DNA of 64,000 bases from Anopheles merus (Eukaryota > Arthropoda > Insecta > Diptera > Culicidae). Shown in pieces: positions 61,349 to 64,000 of the stretch. The stretch lies in NCBI RefSeq assembly GCF_017562075.2, contig NC_054081.1, forward strand, positions 5,878,826 to 5,942,825, read 5' to 3'. Numbering within the stretch: position 1 is the first letter of the stretch; each line of letters opens with the position of its first letter. Made by a program: the position numbers and the translations under genes. The notes below the pieces were generated by a model. It was given only the letters and a program-made list of their open reading frames with translations. It did not search any database and was not told the DNA's origin.

Positions 61349-62205
61349 CGATGACTCCGTCTCCGGATGACTTTGACTCAGGATGACTCCGATTCTGGAC
61401 CACTCCAACTCCGGATAACTCCATCGCCGGACGACTTCAACTCCAGAAAACTCCAATCAAGAGCACTTCGACTCCGGACGACTTCAACTCTGGATGACTT
61501 CGTCTTCGGATGACTTCAACTGCGGAAGAGACCGACCCCGGACGACCCCGGACGACTCCGTCTCCGGATGACTTCGACTCCGAATGTCTCCGATTCTCGG
61601 CCACTCCAACTCCGGATGACTCCAATTCCGAACGACTCTGAATGACTCCTTCGCCGGACGACTTCAACTCCAGAAGACTCCAATAAAGAGCACTCCAACT
61701 CCGGATATATCCGACTTCGACTCCGGACGAATTCCGGAACTCTGGATGACTTCGTCTTCGGATGACTTCGACTCCGAAAGACTCCGATTCTGGACCACTC
61801 CAACCCCGGATGGCTCCAATTCCGGACGTCTCTGGATGACTCCTTCGCCGGACGACTTCAACTCCAGAAGACTCCAATCAAGAGCACTCCAACGGATGTA
61901 TCCGACTTCGACTCCGGACGACTTCAACTCTGGATGACTTTGTCTTTGGATGACTTCAACTGCGGAAGACACTAACTCTGGACGACCCCGGACGACTGCG
62001 TCTCCGGATGAATTCAACTTTGGAGGACTCCGACTTCGTAGTACTTCAACTCCGGAGTACTACGAATCCGGACGACTCCGAATGACATCAACTCCGGGAG
62101 ACTCCGACTCCGACTCTGGACCACTTCTACTCCGGATGACTTCGACTCCTGACGACTCCGGATGACTCCGGTTGGTGCTAGTCGGACCAACTCTACCCAT
62201 CACAA
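61349..62205. mobile_element. 16-bp satellite array with a higher-order repeat, hAT-like right end
   Basis: The basic unit is 16 bp (GACTTCAACTCCGGAT and variants), cleanly readable through 61360-62170. Marker phrases recur at about 200-bp intervals: GATTCTGGACCACTCCAAC-like at 61391, 61592 and 61786; CGCCGGACGACTTCAACTCC at 61425, 61652 and 61846. The right end reads CTCTACCCATCAC, the complement of GTGATGGGTAGAG, like the other hAT-like ends here. No matching left end was identified. Confidence 0.6.
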
Positions 62206-64000
62206 CATCGTGCGTGTTGACGACTGTACGCTCTTAGAAGACCACGAAAGATATTTATTAAATTTTCAAGGCGAATCTGTCATCTGTCAAAAATAACTGT
62301 CTCGACGTCTTCCAAAATAGATTTGTAACTTATTGGTGTTAAAATTTTCAAGCTTAGACGTGTTTTTTTTTTAATTTCTGTATCATTCTGGAAATATTAT
62401 GTCTACCTAAACAAGAACATCATGGTGCAGCTGGGGATTTCATCTCATTTTACTCATTTCGTAAAAAAATGATGAATTGATGTTGACAACACATTGAAAT
62501 GAATACACGAATGCATACAGCCTTCGAGTGCGACCTTACACGCTGGCCTGGCTGCCCCGAGCTCCCGTACTTGTGTAGCTTCTATTTTTGTGTACTTTTG
62601 TTTTTGTTTTGCGTAGGTGCCAATTGCTGCCGTACGCTACAAGCAGCACACGAAATGAAGATGTTTTTTGACCCTCGAGTGTTTCGAGTTCGAAATTCTA
62701 CCGCGCCGCTTGCGACGCTTTCCACCTGTGCGCCTCGCACATCAAACCAGGCGGCCCAACATCCTTCAAGCGGGAGGACATTAAAACAGAGCACGCGGGC
62801 AGGCAAGCTGGAGGCCCGTGCTGCTTTCGACACGTTCGGTGTGCGCTATTGGCAAACCCCACAGCGATCATCGCCCGGCCAATAAAGCGGAGACTTAATC
62901 TGTCGCTAACGCGCGGAAACGCTTTGACACCGACTGTGGCCCCCGCGAAGATCGAGCAAACGGGGCGGGTCGTAAAATTTGCACCATTCAAAGATGCGCG
63001 GCGCACAGCTACACAAAAGGCGTGCGGCCGTACCAATCGTCGTAAAATAATGCAAAACGACGCACCTTGCCGGTAAAGCGCAGCTGTTGGCAGGCGCGAA
63101 GCGAACGCCACCGTCGTACTTCCTGGCTGGACCAGGAAGACCGCAACGGAAAATGGGAACCTCGTTCGGGGGGGGGGGTGTGTGGGTGAGTGTTTTTTCT
63201 TCACTTTTGTATTTCAATGTTTCCATAAAACCACCACCACCGTTTATTAATATGGCCGGGAGCGTGTCGAGTGCTGGCACGAGCCACCGTTAACCGTTTA
63301 TAGGTTCCCTTGAATTCTGACTCGTCTGCATCAAGTGGAATTATCGCGCACGGGTTCGCGAAAGGGCAGCAGCTATTACGTGTCATCTCCCCGGGCCGGT
63401 GCCGATATTGCCATTGGCATATGCCGCAGCGTAGAGGGATGAAGGGGTTTCCAATAATGCGATAAAAGGCTGCGCATAAAGCGTGTTAATTGGCAACCCT
63501 GGGGCGGATGAATGGGCGCTAGCTGGGCAGGGTTAGAACGGCGCTAGTGCCGATCACTTCCACTGGCGATGCGCGTTCGTGGCTCGCGGTGGTAAGAAAT
63601 TCTCCCAGTAGGAGAACACTTCTCAGCAGAAAACAGTGCAGGCTTTCTTCACCATAAAAGCTGCCCAACTGCTTGCTGGACCCACTCGTAAGCAGTACGG
63701 CCACACCTCACCGTACCGGCTATTAACGCACCAGCGCCGATGCATTTCCGAATGGAAAGCCGAATGAAAAACAGCCTGGAAAAGGAGAAGGTTTGATAAG
63801 CGAGGGAGCGCAAAACAACAGCCAAAGAAAACGCCCTCCCCCCCAAAGCCAATCGAGCAGCTCCACCACCCGGCCTTTCGGTTTCGTAAGCTAATCTCCG
63901 ATGCGGTCCGATGCGTTTTTCATGCATATAAACGCAGGAAGCTGTGATTGTGTCTCCGAGCGCCTCCCTCCCTCGTGCCTTTCACCGGCGCGCTCTCATT
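62206..64000. other. Non-coding to window end
   Basis: AT-rich to 62.5 kb, then near-even. No supported ORF, transposon end or RNA gene. Confidence 0.55.

Noticed and set aside
61437..62165. CRISPR-like regular repeats
   Set aside because: The units are contiguous 16-bp satellite copies without unique spacers, in a eukaryotic context.

Overview
The window looks like nuclear DNA of a mosquito, most likely Anopheles of the gambiae type. The main reasons are one spliced gene with GT-AG introns and GC-rich third codon positions, very many (CA)n/(TG)n microsatellites, miniature inverted-repeat transposable elements (MITEs) with TA or 8-bp target duplications, and a tRNA-derived SINE remnant at about 40.5 kb that resembles SINE200 of An. 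gambiae (recalled from memory, not searched). There is no bacterial gene arrangement, CRISPR array, operon or rRNA.

Only one protein-coding gene is well supported. It is on the minus strand, with coding sequence from 26510 down to 17099 and a probable 3' UTR reaching about 15.84 kb. Five exons (26195-26374, 25942-26100, 24166-24523, 21392-21595, 17099-17832) join with correct splice sites and matching phases. A proposed 18-base first exon (26493-26510) supplies the start and completes a signal peptide. The product is about 550 residues, secreted, with an acidic propeptide ending in a furin-type RIKR site, Ser/Gly/His-rich stretches, one amphipathic Gly/Lys/Ile/Val-rich block and a PPPFKPIKGAGYLPP-type segment. 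I do not recognise the family; an extracellular-matrix or cuticle role is only an inference from composition.

The rest is intergenic DNA or introns of genes whose exons lie elsewhere. 0-6.4 kb is microsatellite-rich unique sequence with a nine-copy 15-bp minisatellite. 6.4-10.1 kb is AT-rich and carries two 244-bp foldback MITEs with TA duplications and a hAT-like remnant containing a reverse-transcriptase fossil. 13.4-14.9 kb is a degenerate minisatellite. 26.6-34.5 kb is featureless apart from one solitary hAT-type end beside the promoter. 34.56 kb has a tRNA-like RNA polymerase III unit with A box, B box, closing stem and T-run terminator. 35.0-35.7 kb is an intact hAT-type MITE with a perfect 8-bp duplication. 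From 40 to 62 kb there is a scattered family of hAT-like ends (TAGTGATGGG) enclosing simple arrays with repeat periods of 10, 12 and 16 bp. A possible last exon of an unrecognised minus-strand gene lies at 51253-51366.

The strongest candidates for something undescribed are the secreted six-exon protein, the tRNA-like Pol III unit, and the hAT-end family that seems to carry different-period versions of one ACTCCGGA-like satellite.
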